From RFTU01 sp046094505 (lineage in GTDB: Bacteria; Pseudomonadota; Gammaproteobacteria; Burkholderiales; Burkholderiaceae_C), in NCBI GenBank assembly GCA_046094505.1, contig JBJTHN010000028.1, forward strand, positions 1 through 64,000: DNA of 64,000 nucleotides, in the 5' to 3' direction. Positions 31,818 to 40,718 of this stretch are shown piece after piece. The notes beneath the pieces were generated by a model. That model saw nothing but the letters and a program-made list of their open reading frames with translations. It did not search any database and was not told where the DNA came from. Position 1 is the first letter of the stretch; each line of letters begins with the position of its first letter. Made by a program: the position numbers and the translations under genes.

Positions 31818-34394
31818 TTACTGCGCCGCACGGCGCAGTGTGTCCACCACCGGCCGCTGCCAAATGGAGCGCAGGCCCCAGGCGCCGGCCCACCAGGCCA
31901 GCAGCGCACCCGCGGCGGCACCGGCCACCGGTACCCAAGGGCTGGGTGCCCAGTTGAACTCAAAGACCGAGCGTGCCAAGACCGCACCCACGGCCATGGC
32001 CACGCAGGACGCCAACAGGCCTGACAAGGCCCCCACGCCCAGCAACTCGGCGCGCTGCATGCGCTGAAGCAATTGGCTGCGGGCGCCCAGCGCCCGCATC
32101 ACCGCGTACTCCCGCACCCGCGCTTCGCGTGTGGCGGTGATGGTGGCCACCAGCACCAACAGACCCGATGCCAAGGTGAAGGCGAAGAGAAACTCCACCG
32201 CCCCAATGACCTGGTTGAGAACCTGCTGCACCTGGGCCACCGATGCCGAGATGTCGACATGGGTGATGTTCGGAAAGGCCTGCAACAGTTGACGGTCCAG
32301 GGCCTGCGCGGCACCGGGCTGCGCCGGCGCCTTGAAGGCACTGATGTAGGTGCTGGGCACCCCACCGAGCTCGGCCTGCTGGAACAAGACAAAGAAGTTC
32401 ACCCGCATCGAGCCCCACTCCACCTTGCGCAAGGAGGTGATGCGGCCTTCGCGCACCGTGCCAGCGATATCGAACTGCAAGCGGTCGCCGAGCTTGAGGT
32501 TCAGGGTCTGGGCCAGGCCTTCCTCCACACTCAAGCCATCGGCTTCATCGGGCGTCCAGCGCCCCGACGACACCTGGTTGTGCCCCGGTAGTTGGGCCGT
32601 GTGGCTGATGTTGAATTCGCGCTCGACCAGGCGCTGGGCACGGTCGCTGCCGAACAAGCCCGGCCGAATGGCTTGGCCGTTGATGCCCACCAAGCGGCCC
32701 CGGATCATCGGGTACCAGTCGTAGCCTTGCACACCCGCCTCGCGCAACTGCTGCTCAAAGGCGGTCGACTGTTCAGGCTGAATGTTGATGACGAAGCGGT
32801 TGGGCGCATCAGGCGGCGTGGCCGAGCGCCAGCTGGCCACGAGGTCGGTGCGCAGCAGCACCAACAACACCAGAGACAACAAGCCCACCGACAAGGCGCT
32901 GACCTGCAACACCGAAAAGCCCGGACGTGCGGCCAGTTGCCGGGTGGCCATGACCAAGGCCTGCCACCGACCCGCCGATGACAAGCGCGGAACCAAGCGG
33001 CGCAAAGCCACCATGGCCACGGCCGCCAAACCTGCGAAGACCAGCAGGGCCAAACCAAAGCCCCCGACGGTGATGAGGCCCAGGCGCAGGTCAGACGAGA
33101 CCGCCAAGAGCAGGCCTGTGAAGCTCAAGGCACCAGCGGCCAGCACCCCAACGGAAAAGGGCCGTGGCCGGCCGACGTCGCGCCGGATCACACGCAAGGG
33201 CGGCACTTGGGCCAGCTGCAGGACCGGTGGCAAGCCAAAGCCCATCAGCAGCACCCAGCCCAGGGCTGCCGCCAGCAATCCCGGCTGCAGGCTCGCGTCC
33301 GGCAGAGCGGTTTTCACCAAGCCGGCCAGCAAGGCCACAAAGCCATGGTGCACGAGCCAGCCCAAGGCCACGCCCAACACGCAGGCCACCACGCCCACCA
33401 GGGCGAACTCCAGCGCATACAAGGTGGCGATCTCACGCTGGTGCAACCCCAACACGCGCAACAGGGCGCAATCGTCCAAGTGACGGTCGGTGAAGTCGCG
33501 CGCAGCGATTCCCACGGCCACCGCCGCCAACAGGGCCGACAACAGGGCCACCAGGGTCAGGAAGCGCTCCGCGCGGTCCAGGGCTTGGCGCATCTCGGGT
33601 CGTCCGGCTTCCAAGCTGTCCAGGCGAATGCCGCGCAGGCTTTCACGCTCGATCTGCGCTTCAAACGATGCACGAAGCGTGGACAGCGCCTGCTCGGCTG
33701 CCCGGCGCCCCATGGCATCGGGGGCCATGACCATCAGCCGATAGGTGACCCGGCTGGCCGGTTGAATCAGCCCGGTGGCCTCCAGGTCCCGCTCATGCAG
33801 CATCACCCTTGGCGAAAAACTCATGAAGCCTGCACCACGGTCGGGTTCATTGAGGATGGCTCGCTCAATGCGCAGCCGCGCCTCACCCAAGAGCAGATGG
33901 TCGCCCAGCGCAAGGTTCAGTCCGTCCAACAAGGGGGCGTCCACCCACACCACGCCGGCTTGCGGGCCGTGCGCCACGGCCGATTCGCCCCCCTGCGCGT
34001 CGCGCACCGTCAGCCGACCCCGCAGCGGGTAGCCGCCGGCCACGGCCTTGACGGCCACCAGGCGGAACTGGCCACCCTGCTCCTCAGGCGCACGGGCCAT
34101 GCTGGGAAAGCTCACGGTACGGGCGGTGCGCAGGCCCCGTTCCGTGGCCGCCTGGGCCCACACCGCCGGCAGGGGCTGGTCGCCTGACACCGCCAGATCT
34201 CCGCCCAAGAGCTGGCCTGCGTCGCGTGACAGGCCAGCCTGCAGCCGGTCCGCAAAAAAGCTCACCGCTGACAAGGCCGCCACGGCCAAGACCACGGCCA
34301 AGGCGAGCAGCCTCAACTCACCACCACGAAAGTCGCGCCACGTCTGGCGCCAAGCCAACAGGGCCAAGGGCGGCCGATTGCGCACGGTGTTCAT
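31818..34394 (-). CDS. FtsX-type ABC transporter permease (YbbP-like)
   Basis: The 858-residue protein contains two FtsX/MacB-core repeats. An N-terminal helix (LRLLALAVVLAVAALSAV) is followed by a large periplasmic domain and three helices (about 270-400). A second periplasmic domain (about 500-730) precedes a terminal three-helix block with EYAVMRALGARSQLLQRMQ, the cytoplasmic coupling segment for an ATPase. E. coli YbbP (804 aa) has the same layout. The ATPase partner (YbbA type) is not adjacent. ATG 34394 starts directly before the amphipathic RNRPPLALLAWRQTWRDF segment; the longer frame to 34943 is not credible. Confidence 0.87.
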   Translation of the reverse strand: MNTVRNRPPLALLAWRQTWRDFRGGELRLLALAVVLAVAALSAVSFFADRLQAGLSRDAGQLLGGDLAVSGDQPLPAVWAQAATERGLRTARTVSFPSMARAPEEQGGQFRLVAVKAVAGGYPLRGRLTVRDAQGGESAVAHGPQAGVVWVDAPLLDGLNLALGDHLLLGEARLRIERAILNEPDRGAGFMSFSPRVMLHERDLEATGLIQPASRVTYRLMVMAPDAMGRRAAEQALSTLRASFEAQIERESLRGIRLDSLEAGRPEMRQALDRAERFLTLVALLSALLAAVAVGIAARDFTDRHLDDCALLRVLGLHQREIATLYALEFALVGVVACVLGVALGWLVHHGFVALLAGLVKTALPDASLQPGLLAAALGWVLLMGFGLPPVLQLAQVPPLRVIRRDVGRPRPFSVGVLAAGALSFTGLLLAVSSDLRLGLITVGGFGLALLVFAGLAAVAMVALRRLVPRLSSAGRWQALVMATRQLAARPGFSVLQVSALSVGLLSLVLLVLLRTDLVASWRSATPPDAPNRFVINIQPEQSTAFEQQLREAGVQGYDWYPMIRGRLVGINGQAIRPGLFGSDRAQRLVEREFNISHTAQLPGHNQVSSGRWTPDEADGLSVEEGLAQTLNLKLGDRLQFDIAGTVREGRITSLRKVEWGSMRVNFFVLFQQAELGGVPSTYISAFKAPAQPGAAQALDRQLLQAFPNITHVDISASVAQVQQVLNQVIGAVEFLFAFTLASGLLVLVATITATREARVREYAVMRALGARSQLLQRMQRAELLGVGALSGLLASCVAMAVGAVLARSVFEFNWAPSPWVPVAGAAAGALLAWWAGAWGLRSIWQRPVVDTLRRAAQ

Positions 34395-34458
34395 CCTCGA
34401 ATGATGCATGCAATCGGCCGCAATGGTCGGTTGTGGGGATGCTGTTGAAATCCGTGTC

Positions 34459-34686
34459 ATGGAACCCACCGCCCTGTTTGTGTCGCACGGCTCGCCCATG
34501 ACCGCCCTCCAAGGGGGGGCCGCCGGTGCGTTCACGAGTGGCAGCATCACCCACAACCTGGGCTGGTTCATGCACGATCCGCAGCCCATGCAAGCGCCCG
34601 TACGGGCGGAGAGTGCTGCGTTTCGGCACTGGTGGCCCTGGGCCGCCGCGCCAGCCGCGTTCATGAGAGCGCACAGCATGGGGTGA
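34459..34686 (+). pseudogene. Deletion remnant of a DODA-type (LigB-like) extradiol dioxygenase
   Basis: The 75-codon reading frame starts EPTALFVSHGSPMTAL, the N-terminus of 4,5-DOPA dioxygenase-like proteins with their metal-binding SHG. About 25 residues in, it jumps to GSITHNLGWF, which in intact proteins lies in the second half near the G-S-L-T-H-N-L motif. After APVRAESAAFRHWW the sequence stops resembling the family and ends. An in-frame internal deletion plus loss of the C-terminus explains this. It lies in the 336-bp gap between the FtsX-like permease and the acyl-CoA dehydrogenase; the rest of that gap shows only the latter's leader. Confidence 0.62.
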
Positions 34687-34730
34687 TCGGCATGGATGCA
34701 TATGCCTTTTGATGGGGCTAGGATGGGCGC

Positions 34731-35903
34731 ATGAACTTTGCCCTGACCCCTGAACTGCAGGCCCTGCAGGCGCGTGTGCGCCGCTTCATTGCCGACGAGA
34801 TCCTGCCCCTGGAGTGCGACCCGCGCTGGGGCGACCACGGCCCGAGCGAAGACTTTCGGCTGGAACTGGTGGCGCGGGCCAAGGCTGCAGGCCTGTTGGC
34901 GCCCCATGTGTCGGCGCACTACGGCGGGATGGGCCTGGACCATCGCAGCCGTGCGGTGGTGTTCGAGGAAGCCGGCTACTCCACGCTGGGCCCCTTGGCC
35001 ATGAACCTATTTGCGCCGGACGAGGGCAATATGCACCTGATGGAGGTGGTGGCCACGGCAGACCAGAAGAACCGCTGGTTGGCCCCACTGGCCTCGGGTC
35101 AGATTCGGTCTTGCTTTTGCATGACCGAGCCGCCACCCGGCGCGGGGTCTGATCCTTCCATGCTGCAGACCACGGCCACACCTGTGCAGGATGCGCACGG
35201 CGACGGCTGGCTGATCAACGGACGCAAGTGGCTGATCACCGGGGCGCAGGGTGCGGGCTTTGCCATCATCATGGCGCGTTTGCCCGATGGTTCGGCCACC
35301 ATGTTCCTGTCCGACATGGACGCGCCGGGCATCACGGTCGAGCGGCAAATGGACTCGCTGGACCGCTGCTTCCCAGGCGGGCACTGCGTGGTGAGTTTCC
35401 ACAATCTGCGCGTGGGGCCGGACGCGGTGCTGGGTGAACTGGGCAAGGGCTTTCGCTACGCCCAGGTGCGCTTGGCCCCCGCGCGCCTGACCCACTGCAT
35501 GCGATGGCTGGGTGCAGCCCGGCGCGCACACGACGTGGCCCTGGCCCATGCCCGCAGCCGCACGGCCTTTGGCAAGCCCTTGGGCGAACACGAGGGCGTG
35601 GGCTTCATGCTGGCCGACAACGAACTGGACCTGCACACCGCGCGCTTGTCGATCTGGCACTGCGCCTGGGTGCTGGACCAAGGCGGCAAGGCCAACACCG
35701 AGTCCAGCATGACCAAGGTGATTGCATCAGAGGCGATTTACCGCATCGTCGACCGCTGCGTGCAGATCCTGGGTGGCCAGGGCGTGACCGGCGAAACCAT
35801 CGTGGAGCGCATTTGGCGCGATGTGCGGCCATTTCGCATCTACGACGGCCCCAGCGAGGTGCACCGCTGGAGCCTGGCCAAAAAGCTCATGGCCGCGGGG
35901 TGA
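34731..35903 (+). CDS. Acyl-CoA dehydrogenase
   Basis: This FAD-dependent enzyme introduces the alpha-beta double bond in acyl-CoA. It has 390 residues, with FCMTEPPPGAGSDPSM (the family's first signature region), the NGRKWLITGAQGAGFAIIMA strand region, RTAFGKPLGEHEGVGFMLAD, and the C-terminal RCVQILGGQGVTGETIVERIWRDVR. The catalytic base would be the Glu/Asp near GP-S-E-V-H. A chain-length or branched-chain preference cannot be told. It is monocistronic, with a TAGGAT element just upstream of the ATG that could be a -10. Confidence 0.92.
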   Translation: MNFALTPELQALQARVRRFIADEILPLECDPRWGDHGPSEDFRLELVARAKAAGLLAPHVSAHYGGMGLDHRSRAVVFEEAGYSTLGPLAMNLFAPDEGNMHLMEVVATADQKNRWLAPLASGQIRSCFCMTEPPPGAGSDPSMLQTTATPVQDAHGDGWLINGRKWLITGAQGAGFAIIMARLPDGSATMFLSDMDAPGITVERQMDSLDRCFPGGHCVVSFHNLRVGPDAVLGELGKGFRYAQVRLAPARLTHCMRWLGAARRAHDVALAHARSRTAFGKPLGEHEGVGFMLADNELDLHTARLSIWHCAWVLDQGGKANTESSMTKVIASEAIYRIVDRCVQILGGQGVTGETIVERIWRDVRPFRIYDGPSEVHRWSLAKKLMAAG

Positions 35904-35980
35904 ACCCAAGGCCACCCCAAGGACGTGCACCGCCCTGTTCACCACACCCGAACACCGCGCTCAACCACCTCTCCCGGGGA

Positions 35981-36023
35981 TCGACAGGTACTGGCCTTGC
36001 CGCTAGGATGTACACGTACATCC
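35981..36023 (+). promoter_or_regulatory. vapBC promoter with overlapping operator
   Basis: A -35 element TCGACA (35981-35986) and -10 element TAGGAT (36004-36009) are separated by 17 bp. Overlapping the -10 is a perfect inverted repeat, GGATGTAC, AC, GTACATCC (36006-36023). This is the expected layout for autorepression by a VapB-VapC complex, with the antitoxin gene beginning 18 bp downstream. Confidence 0.65.
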
Positions 36024-36041
36024 AAAGAGGAACAAGGCCCC

Positions 36042-36278
36042 ATGACCCCCACCAAACTCTTCAAGAACGGCAATTCGCAAGCCGTGCGCATCCCAGCGGA
36101 GTTGGCCTACAGCTCGTGGGATGTGGAGCTGGTGATTGAGCGCCACGGTGAGGAACTGCGCATCCGGCCAGCGGCTCGCCGCATGGGTGATGTGTTGAGC
36201 ACGTTCGCGCGCTTTTCCCCCGACTTCATGGCCGAGGGCCGTGGCCGCAACACCGAAGGACGGCGGGAAAAGCTGTGA
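36042..36278 (+). CDS. vapB: VapB-type antitoxin (AbrB/SpoVT fold)
   Basis: The 78-residue protein begins TPTKLFKNGNSQAVRIPAEL, the swapped-hairpin AbrB DNA-binding fold. Its C-terminal half is charged and Arg-rich, as needed to wrap and inhibit the toxin. Its stop overlaps the GTG start of the toxin gene as GTGA, giving coupled synthesis. The palindrome over its promoter is the probable binding site. MazE-like antitoxins share the fold, but the PIN partner defines it as VapB. Confidence 0.9.
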   Translation: MTPTKLFKNGNSQAVRIPAELAYSSWDVELVIERHGEELRIRPAARRMGDVLSTFARFSPDFMAEGRGRNTEGRREKL

Positions 36279-36685
36279 CGGCCCGCTACCTGCTGGACAC
36301 CAACATCTGCATCTACCTGATGAAACACCAGCCGCCGCAGGTGCGCGAGCGGTTTGCGCAATGTTTCGTGGGTGATGTGGTGATGTCGACCGTGACCCTG
36401 GCCGAATTGGCCTTTGGGGTAGCCAGCTCAGGAACCGCACGGCGGCGCAACCACGCGGCCCTTCAAGCGCTGCTGGAAGAAATTCCTGCCGTGGCCTTTG
36501 ACGCCAGGGCTGCCCACGCCTGCGGGCCCCTGCGTGCAGCGCACCGCGCCCGCAATCGGGACGCGTTGGACAAACTGATTGCAGCGCAAGCGCTGGCCAT
36601 GGGGGTGACCCTGGTCACCAACAACGAAGCCGACTTTCAGGGCTTTGCGGGCCTGCGCATCGAGAACTGGGTCGCCGGGCACTGA
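36275..36685 (+). CDS. vapC: VapC toxin, PIN-domain ribonuclease
   Basis: The 136-residue PIN protein has Asp in LLDTNICIYLM (about residue 8), Glu in TLAELAFGV (about 44), Asp in RDALDKLIAAQA (about 98) and Asp/Glu in NNEADFQGF (about 116), the four acidic metal-binding residues. The family cleaves tRNA or rRNA (initiator tRNA or the sarcin-ricin loop in known cases); the target here is unknown. The GTG start overlaps the vapB stop. It is convergent with htpG, 18 bp apart. Confidence 0.92.
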   Translation: MTARYLLDTNICIYLMKHQPPQVRERFAQCFVGDVVMSTVTLAELAFGVASSGTARRRNHAALQALLEEIPAVAFDARAAHACGPLRAAHRARNRDALDKLIAAQALAMGVTLVTNNEADFQGFAGLRIENWVAGH

Positions 36686-36703
36686 GCCAGGCGACCCCAG
36701 GGT

Positions 36704-38599
36704 TCAAGCCACCAACAAGCGCGTCACCCGCTGCACATGCTCGGCGGGGTTTTCCAAGGCGCCGCCTTCGGCCAACACGGCCTGGTCGAACAGCAGATGG
36801 GCCAAGTCGGCAAAGTGCGCCTCGTCGGCCTCAAGCTTCTTGACCAAGGCGTGTGAGGGGTTCACCTCCAGGATGGGCTGCGACGCCGGTGCCGCTTGGC
36901 CGGCCTGCTTCAGCAGCCGGGCCAGGTGCCCGCTCATATCGCCCTCTTCCACCACCAAGCAGGCGGGCGAGTCCACCAAGCGGGTGGTGGCGCGCACATC
37001 CTTGGCGCGGTCCTTGAGCGCTTCCTTGATCTTGTCGAGCACCGGCTTGAAGGCCTCGGCCGCGGCTTCGGCCTGCTTCTTTTCCTCTTCGTCCTGCAGC
37101 TTGCCCAGGTCCACAGCACCCTTGGCGATGCTTTGCAGCGGCTTGCCCTCGAACTCGTACAGGTGCGACAGCATCCACTCGTCCACCCGGTCCGACAAGA
37201 GCAGCACCTCGATGCCCTTCTTGCGGAAGATCTCCAGCTGCGGGCTGTTCTTGGCCGCTGCCAGGGTGTCGGCGGTGATGTAGTAGATGGCCTCTTGGCC
37301 CTCCTTCATACGGCCCACATAGTCGGCAAACGACACCTCGGGTTCGTCGCTGTTGGTGTGCGTGGAAGCAAAGCGCAGCAGCTTGCTCAAGCGCTCGCGG
37401 TTGGCCATGTCCTCGCCGATGCCTTCCTTGAGCACCGCACCGAACTCTTTCCAGAAATCGGCGTACTTGCGCTTGTCGTTGGCGTTGTCGGCGTCGGCCA
37501 GGGACTCGAGCATGGACAAGACCCGCTTGGTCGACCCCTCACGGATGGCCTTCACATCGCGGCTTTCCTGCAGCAGCTCACGGCTGACGTTCAGCGGCAG
37601 GTCGTTGCTGTCGATCACACCCTTAACGAAGCGCAGGTACACCGGCATCAGGGCCTCGGCGTCGTCCATGATGAAGACGCGCTTGACGTAGAGCTTCACG
37701 CCGCCGCGCTTGTCGCGGTTCCACAGGTCAAACGGGGCCTTGGCGGGGATGTAGAGCAGCTGCGTGTATTCGCTGCGGCCTTCCACGCGGTTGTGGGTGT
37801 AGGCCAGCGGCGCACTTTGGTCGTAGCTGATCTGTTGGTAGAAGGCCTGGTACTCGGCGTCGGTCACGTCGCTCTTGCTGCGGGCCCACAGCGCGGCAGC
37901 CTTGTTGACCGTCTCCCACTCATCCTTGCTGACGTATTCGCTCTTGTCTTTGTCCCACTCCTCTTTTTGCATGAGGATGGGCAAGGAGATGTGGTCGGAG
38001 TACTTGCCGATCACTTGCTTCAACTTCCAGGACTTCAGATAGTCCTCGTCCTCGCCTTCGCGCAGGTGCAGGATGATGTCGGTGCCGCGGCCCGCCTTGG
38101 TGATGGTCTCCACCTCGAACTCGCCGGCGCCCCCGCTGCTCCAGCGCACGCCCTGATCGGCGGCGGCGCCAGCCCGGCGGGTTTCCACCGTGATGCGGTC
38201 GGCCACGATGAAGCCCGAGTAGAAGCCCACGCCAAACTGGCCGATGAGCTGGGCGTCCTTCTTCTGGTCGCCTTCCAGGCGCGACATGAACTCGCGCGTG
38301 CCGCTCTTGGCGATGGTGCCCAGGTTGGCCACGGCCTCTTCGGCGCTCATGCCAATGCCGTTGTCGCGGATGGTGAGGGTCTTGTTGGCCGCATCGACCA
38401 GGATGCGCACCTCCAAATTGGGCTGGTCTTCGAACAAGGCGGCGTTGTCCAGGGCCTCAAAGCGCAGCTTGTCGCAGGCGTCGGAGGCGTTGGAAATCAG
38501 CTCGCGCAGGAAGATTTCCTTGTTGGAGTACAGCGAGTGCGTGACCAGGTGCAGGATTTGCTGCACTTCGGCCTGAAACGACAGGGTCTTCTTTTCCAT
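36704..38599 (-). CDS. htpG: Hsp90-family chaperone HtpG
   Basis: This ATP-dependent dimeric chaperone has 631 residues. The GHKL ATPase motifs are LRELISNASDACDKLR (Asn in the ATP lid site), IRDNGIGM and GQFGVGFYSGF. The middle domain has the NVSRELLQESRDVKAIR segment, and a C-terminal dimerisation domain follows. It has no organelle signal and a normal length (E. coli 624). I looked for a sigma-32 promoter upstream and saw none with correct spacing. Confidence 0.97.
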   Translation of the reverse strand: MEKKTLSFQAEVQQILHLVTHSLYSNKEIFLRELISNASDACDKLRFEALDNAALFEDQPNLEVRILVDAANKTLTIRDNGIGMSAEEAVANLGTIAKSGTREFMSRLEGDQKKDAQLIGQFGVGFYSGFIVADRITVETRRAGAAADQGVRWSSGGAGEFEVETITKAGRGTDIILHLREGEDEDYLKSWKLKQVIGKYSDHISLPILMQKEEWDKDKSEYVSKDEWETVNKAAALWARSKSDVTDAEYQAFYQQISYDQSAPLAYTHNRVEGRSEYTQLLYIPAKAPFDLWNRDKRGGVKLYVKRVFIMDDAEALMPVYLRFVKGVIDSNDLPLNVSRELLQESRDVKAIREGSTKRVLSMLESLADADNANDKRKYADFWKEFGAVLKEGIGEDMANRERLSKLLRFASTHTNSDEPEVSFADYVGRMKEGQEAIYYITADTLAAAKNSPQLEIFRKKGIEVLLLSDRVDEWMLSHLYEFEGKPLQSIAKGAVDLGKLQDEEEKKQAEAAAEAFKPVLDKIKEALKDRAKDVRATTRLVDSPACLVVEEGDMSGHLARLLKQAGQAAPASQPILEVNPSHALVKKLEADEAHFADLAHLLFDQAVLAEGGALENPAEHVQRVTRLLVA

Positions 38600-38701
38600 A
38601 TGCCTGGGGTAAGGATCAAGTGAGGGGAATGCCGGAGCCCGGCACGCAGCAGGCGCGCGCGAACCCGAACTTGCCAGCAGATGGGGGCAGCACGCGGGGT
38701 T

Positions 38702-39823
38702 TCAAGACCCCGAGCGGGGCGGCGGCGGCAGCCGGTAGCTGGGCGGCGTGCGCTCGAGCTTGATGGGCGAGCCGATGCCCCGGTAGTGATCGCCCACCTG
38801 CACCACCATGCCCCGGTGGGCGGTGTGGGCGTCTTGGAGCGCGGCGGCGATGTCTTGGATCGGCGCGCACGGTACGCCAGCCTCCAGCAGTTGCACGGCC
38901 AGGGCTTTGCCTTCGTGGCGCGCCAGGGCCGCCTCCAACAGGGGCCGCAGCTCGGCCCGGTGCTTGGAGCGCAGGGCGTTGCTGGTGAAGCGGGCGTCGC
39001 TGGCCAGCTCGGGGGCCCCGATGCCCTGGCACAGCTGGCCGAACTGGCGGTCGTTGCCCACGGCCAGGAACAGGGGTTGCGTGCCGGTGGGAAAGACATC
39101 GTAGGGGCTGATATTGGGGTGGTCGTTGCCGGTGCGCTTGGGGATGCGGCCGTCCATCAGGTGGTTGGCGGTGTGGGGGTGCAACAGGGTCAGGCCCACG
39201 TCGTAGAGCGCCACTTCCAGAAACTGCCCACGGCCGCTGCGTTCGCGCTCGAACAGCGCCAGGGTCACGCCCAAGGCGGCGTTCAGCCCGGTGGCCAAAT
39301 CCACCACCGGCACGCCGGCCCGCAGGGGCTGCCCGCCCCGCTCATCGGGTTCACCGTTGACGCTCATCAGCCCGATCAGGGCTTGGATGGCCGCGTCGTA
39401 ACCGGGCAGTCCACCATAGGGCCCGTCCGCACCGAAGCCGGTGACCCGGCAGTACACCAGGCGCGGAAAGCGCTCCCGCAGCACCGGCCAGCCCAGGCCC
39501 CATTTGTCCATGGTGCCGGTCTTGAAATTTTCCACCAGCACGTCGCTGTCGGCCAGCAGTTCCAACACCTTCGCGCGGGCTGCCTCGGTGTTCAGGTCCA
39601 GGGTGATGCCGCGTTTGTTGCGGTTCAGGCCATGGTAGTAAGAGGCTGTGCCCTGCGCGTCAAACGGTGGGCCCCAGGTGCGGGTTTCATCGCCCGAGGG
39701 CGGCTCCACCTTGAGCACGTCGGCGCCATGGTCGGCCAGGATCTGGGTGCTCGAGGGCCCCGCCAACACACGCGAGAGGTCCAGCACGCGGATACCCGCC
39801 AGGGCGCCGGGAGGCAGCTTCAT
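38702..39823 (-). CDS. CaiB/BaiF CoA-transferase of the Rieske oxygenase operon
   Basis: The 373-residue class III CoA-transferase has the N-terminal GIRVLDLSRVLAGPSS and ILADHGADVLKVEPP, NRNKRGITLDL, VENFKTGTMDKWGLG, and the presumed catalytic Asp in PVVDLATGLNAALG. It lies 58 bp after the ferredoxin gene on the same strand, the last gene of a unit starting with a Rieske oxygenase. It may activate the hydroxylated product, or the substrate, as a CoA thioester; that is inference. It is only loosely similar to the CoA-transferase at 5399-6616, so the two are not a recent duplication. Confidence 0.88.
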   Translation of the reverse strand: MKLPPGALAGIRVLDLSRVLAGPSSTQILADHGADVLKVEPPSGDETRTWGPPFDAQGTASYYHGLNRNKRGITLDLNTEAARAKVLELLADSDVLVENFKTGTMDKWGLGWPVLRERFPRLVYCRVTGFGADGPYGGLPGYDAAIQALIGLMSVNGEPDERGGQPLRAGVPVVDLATGLNAALGVTLALFERERSGRGQFLEVALYDVGLTLLHPHTANHLMDGRIPKRTGNDHPNISPYDVFPTGTQPLFLAVGNDRQFGQLCQGIGAPELASDARFTSNALRSKHRAELRPLLEAALARHEGKALAVQLLEAGVPCAPIQDIAAALQDAHTAHRGMVVQVGDHYRGIGSPIKLERTPPSYRLPPPPRSGS

Positions 39824-39838
39824 CTTGATCCTTGGTGT

Positions 39839-39861
39839 GGGGTGTGGGGTGGGGCGTGGGG
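39839..39861 (+). other. G-quadruplex motif between ferredoxin and CoA-transferase genes
   Basis: Four runs of GGGG separated by TGT, T and CGT lie on the plus strand, which is the template strand for the operon, in the 58-bp gap before the CoA-transferase start. A fifth GGGG run lies at 39871-39874. It satisfies the simple quadruplex rule; an effect on polarity in the operon is only a possibility. Confidence 0.55.
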
Positions 39862-39881
39862 CGTGCGGCGTGGGGCACCCA

Positions 39882-40199
39882 TCAGCTCAGTTCGACGTAC
39901 ACCCGGCCGTCTTCAATCTTCACCGGGTACACCCGAACCGGGTCACAAGCCGGGTCAGAGGTGGGTGCGCCGGTCTTCACGTCGAAGCGGCCCTGGTGCA
40001 GCGGGCATTCGATCTCGCCGTCGATCAGAAAGCCTTCGCTCAGATAGGCGTTGCCATGGGTGCACTGGTTGGCGGTGCAGTGCACCTGGCCGTCCACGCT
40101 GTACAGCGCCAGGTCATGGCCATCGGTGGACACCGGCATCACCTCTTGCGCTTGCACATCGGCCCATTGGGCTGCGTAGATCCAGTAGGGGGTGCTCAT
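39882..40199 (-). CDS. Rieske [2Fe-2S] ferredoxin
   Basis: The 105-residue ferredoxin has the Rieske ligands C-T-H (in NQCTHGNAYL) and C-P-L-H (in IECPLHQGRF), with the spacing of oxygenase-associated ferredoxins. It should pass electrons to the adjacent oxygenase alpha subunit. No ferredoxin reductase gene is in the operon, so the reductase must be elsewhere. The gene lies 30 bp after the oxygenase beta gene. Confidence 0.93.
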   Translation of the reverse strand: MSTPYWIYAAQWADVQAQEVMPVSTDGHDLALYSVDGQVHCTANQCTHGNAYLSEGFLIDGEIECPLHQGRFDVKTGAPTSDPACDPVRVYPVKIEDGRVYVELS

Positions 40200-40229
40200 G
40201 GGTTTGCGCTTGCGGCCATCGCTTGGGCC

Positions 40230-40718
40230 TCAAATGGGATAGATGATGGAATTCGGAATCATCTCACTGTCGTAGATGACGCGTCGAACCGCGAACTTCA
40301 AGCCTTGCGGCGTCCACACCAGCTCATCCAGGTAGCGTCCGACATTGAAAACGGTGGTTTCCTGGTCGAGCTTGGTGCGGAAAACGGCATAGTTCGCTTC
40401 ACAGTGAAGACGCCCGTCTTGCACGGCCGTCACCAAGGGCATCCCCAGCACATGGCGCTGGTCGTAGGGGTCGTGGAAGATGGTCTCGGTGACCGCGTAG
40501 GCGCGGTCCAGCAGCATGCCCCTGCTCTCAAAGCGCATGGTGGCCAGGGGAAAGCCCCGGTCGAAGTTCTCGCGCGGTTGCAGCAGGTACAGGCAGTCCT
40601 CGGTGAACAGCTCGGCCCACTCCACCCACCGCCCCGCATCGGCCAGGTGGGCCGCTTGGGCGTGCAGCTGGGTCAGCGCGACATGGTCGGCGGGGCTAAG
40701 GGTCGCGTGTGCACTCAT
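40230..40718 (-). CDS. Aromatic-ring hydroxylating oxygenase beta subunit
   Basis: The 162-residue SnoaL-fold subunit is of the ring-hydroxylating dioxygenase small-subunit family. Visible marks are a helical N-terminus with LADAGRWVEWAELFTEDCLYLL, ESRGMLLDRAYAV and the terminal VRRVIYDSEMIPNSIIYPI. The ATG at 40718 overlaps the alpha stop as ATGA, giving stoichiometric coupling. It has a structural role in the alpha3beta3 hexamer, with no catalytic residues. Confidence 0.9.
   Translation of the reverse strand: MSAHATLSPADHVALTQLHAQAAHLADAGRWVEWAELFTEDCLYLLQPRENFDRGFPLATMRFESRGMLLDRAYAVTETIFHDPYDQRHVLGMPLVTAVQDGRLHCEANYAVFRTKLDQETTVFNVGRYLDELVWTPQGLKFAVRRVIYDSEMIPNSIIYPI

Noticed and set aside
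38600..38660. Sigma-32 heat-shock promoter for htpG
   Set aside because: A CTTGAT and a CCCCA string occur but with only about 5 bp between them, too close for a heat-shock promoter.
5399..39823. The two CaiB/BaiF genes as a recent duplication
   Set aside because: They share only family motifs; loops and length differ, so they are distant paralogues.
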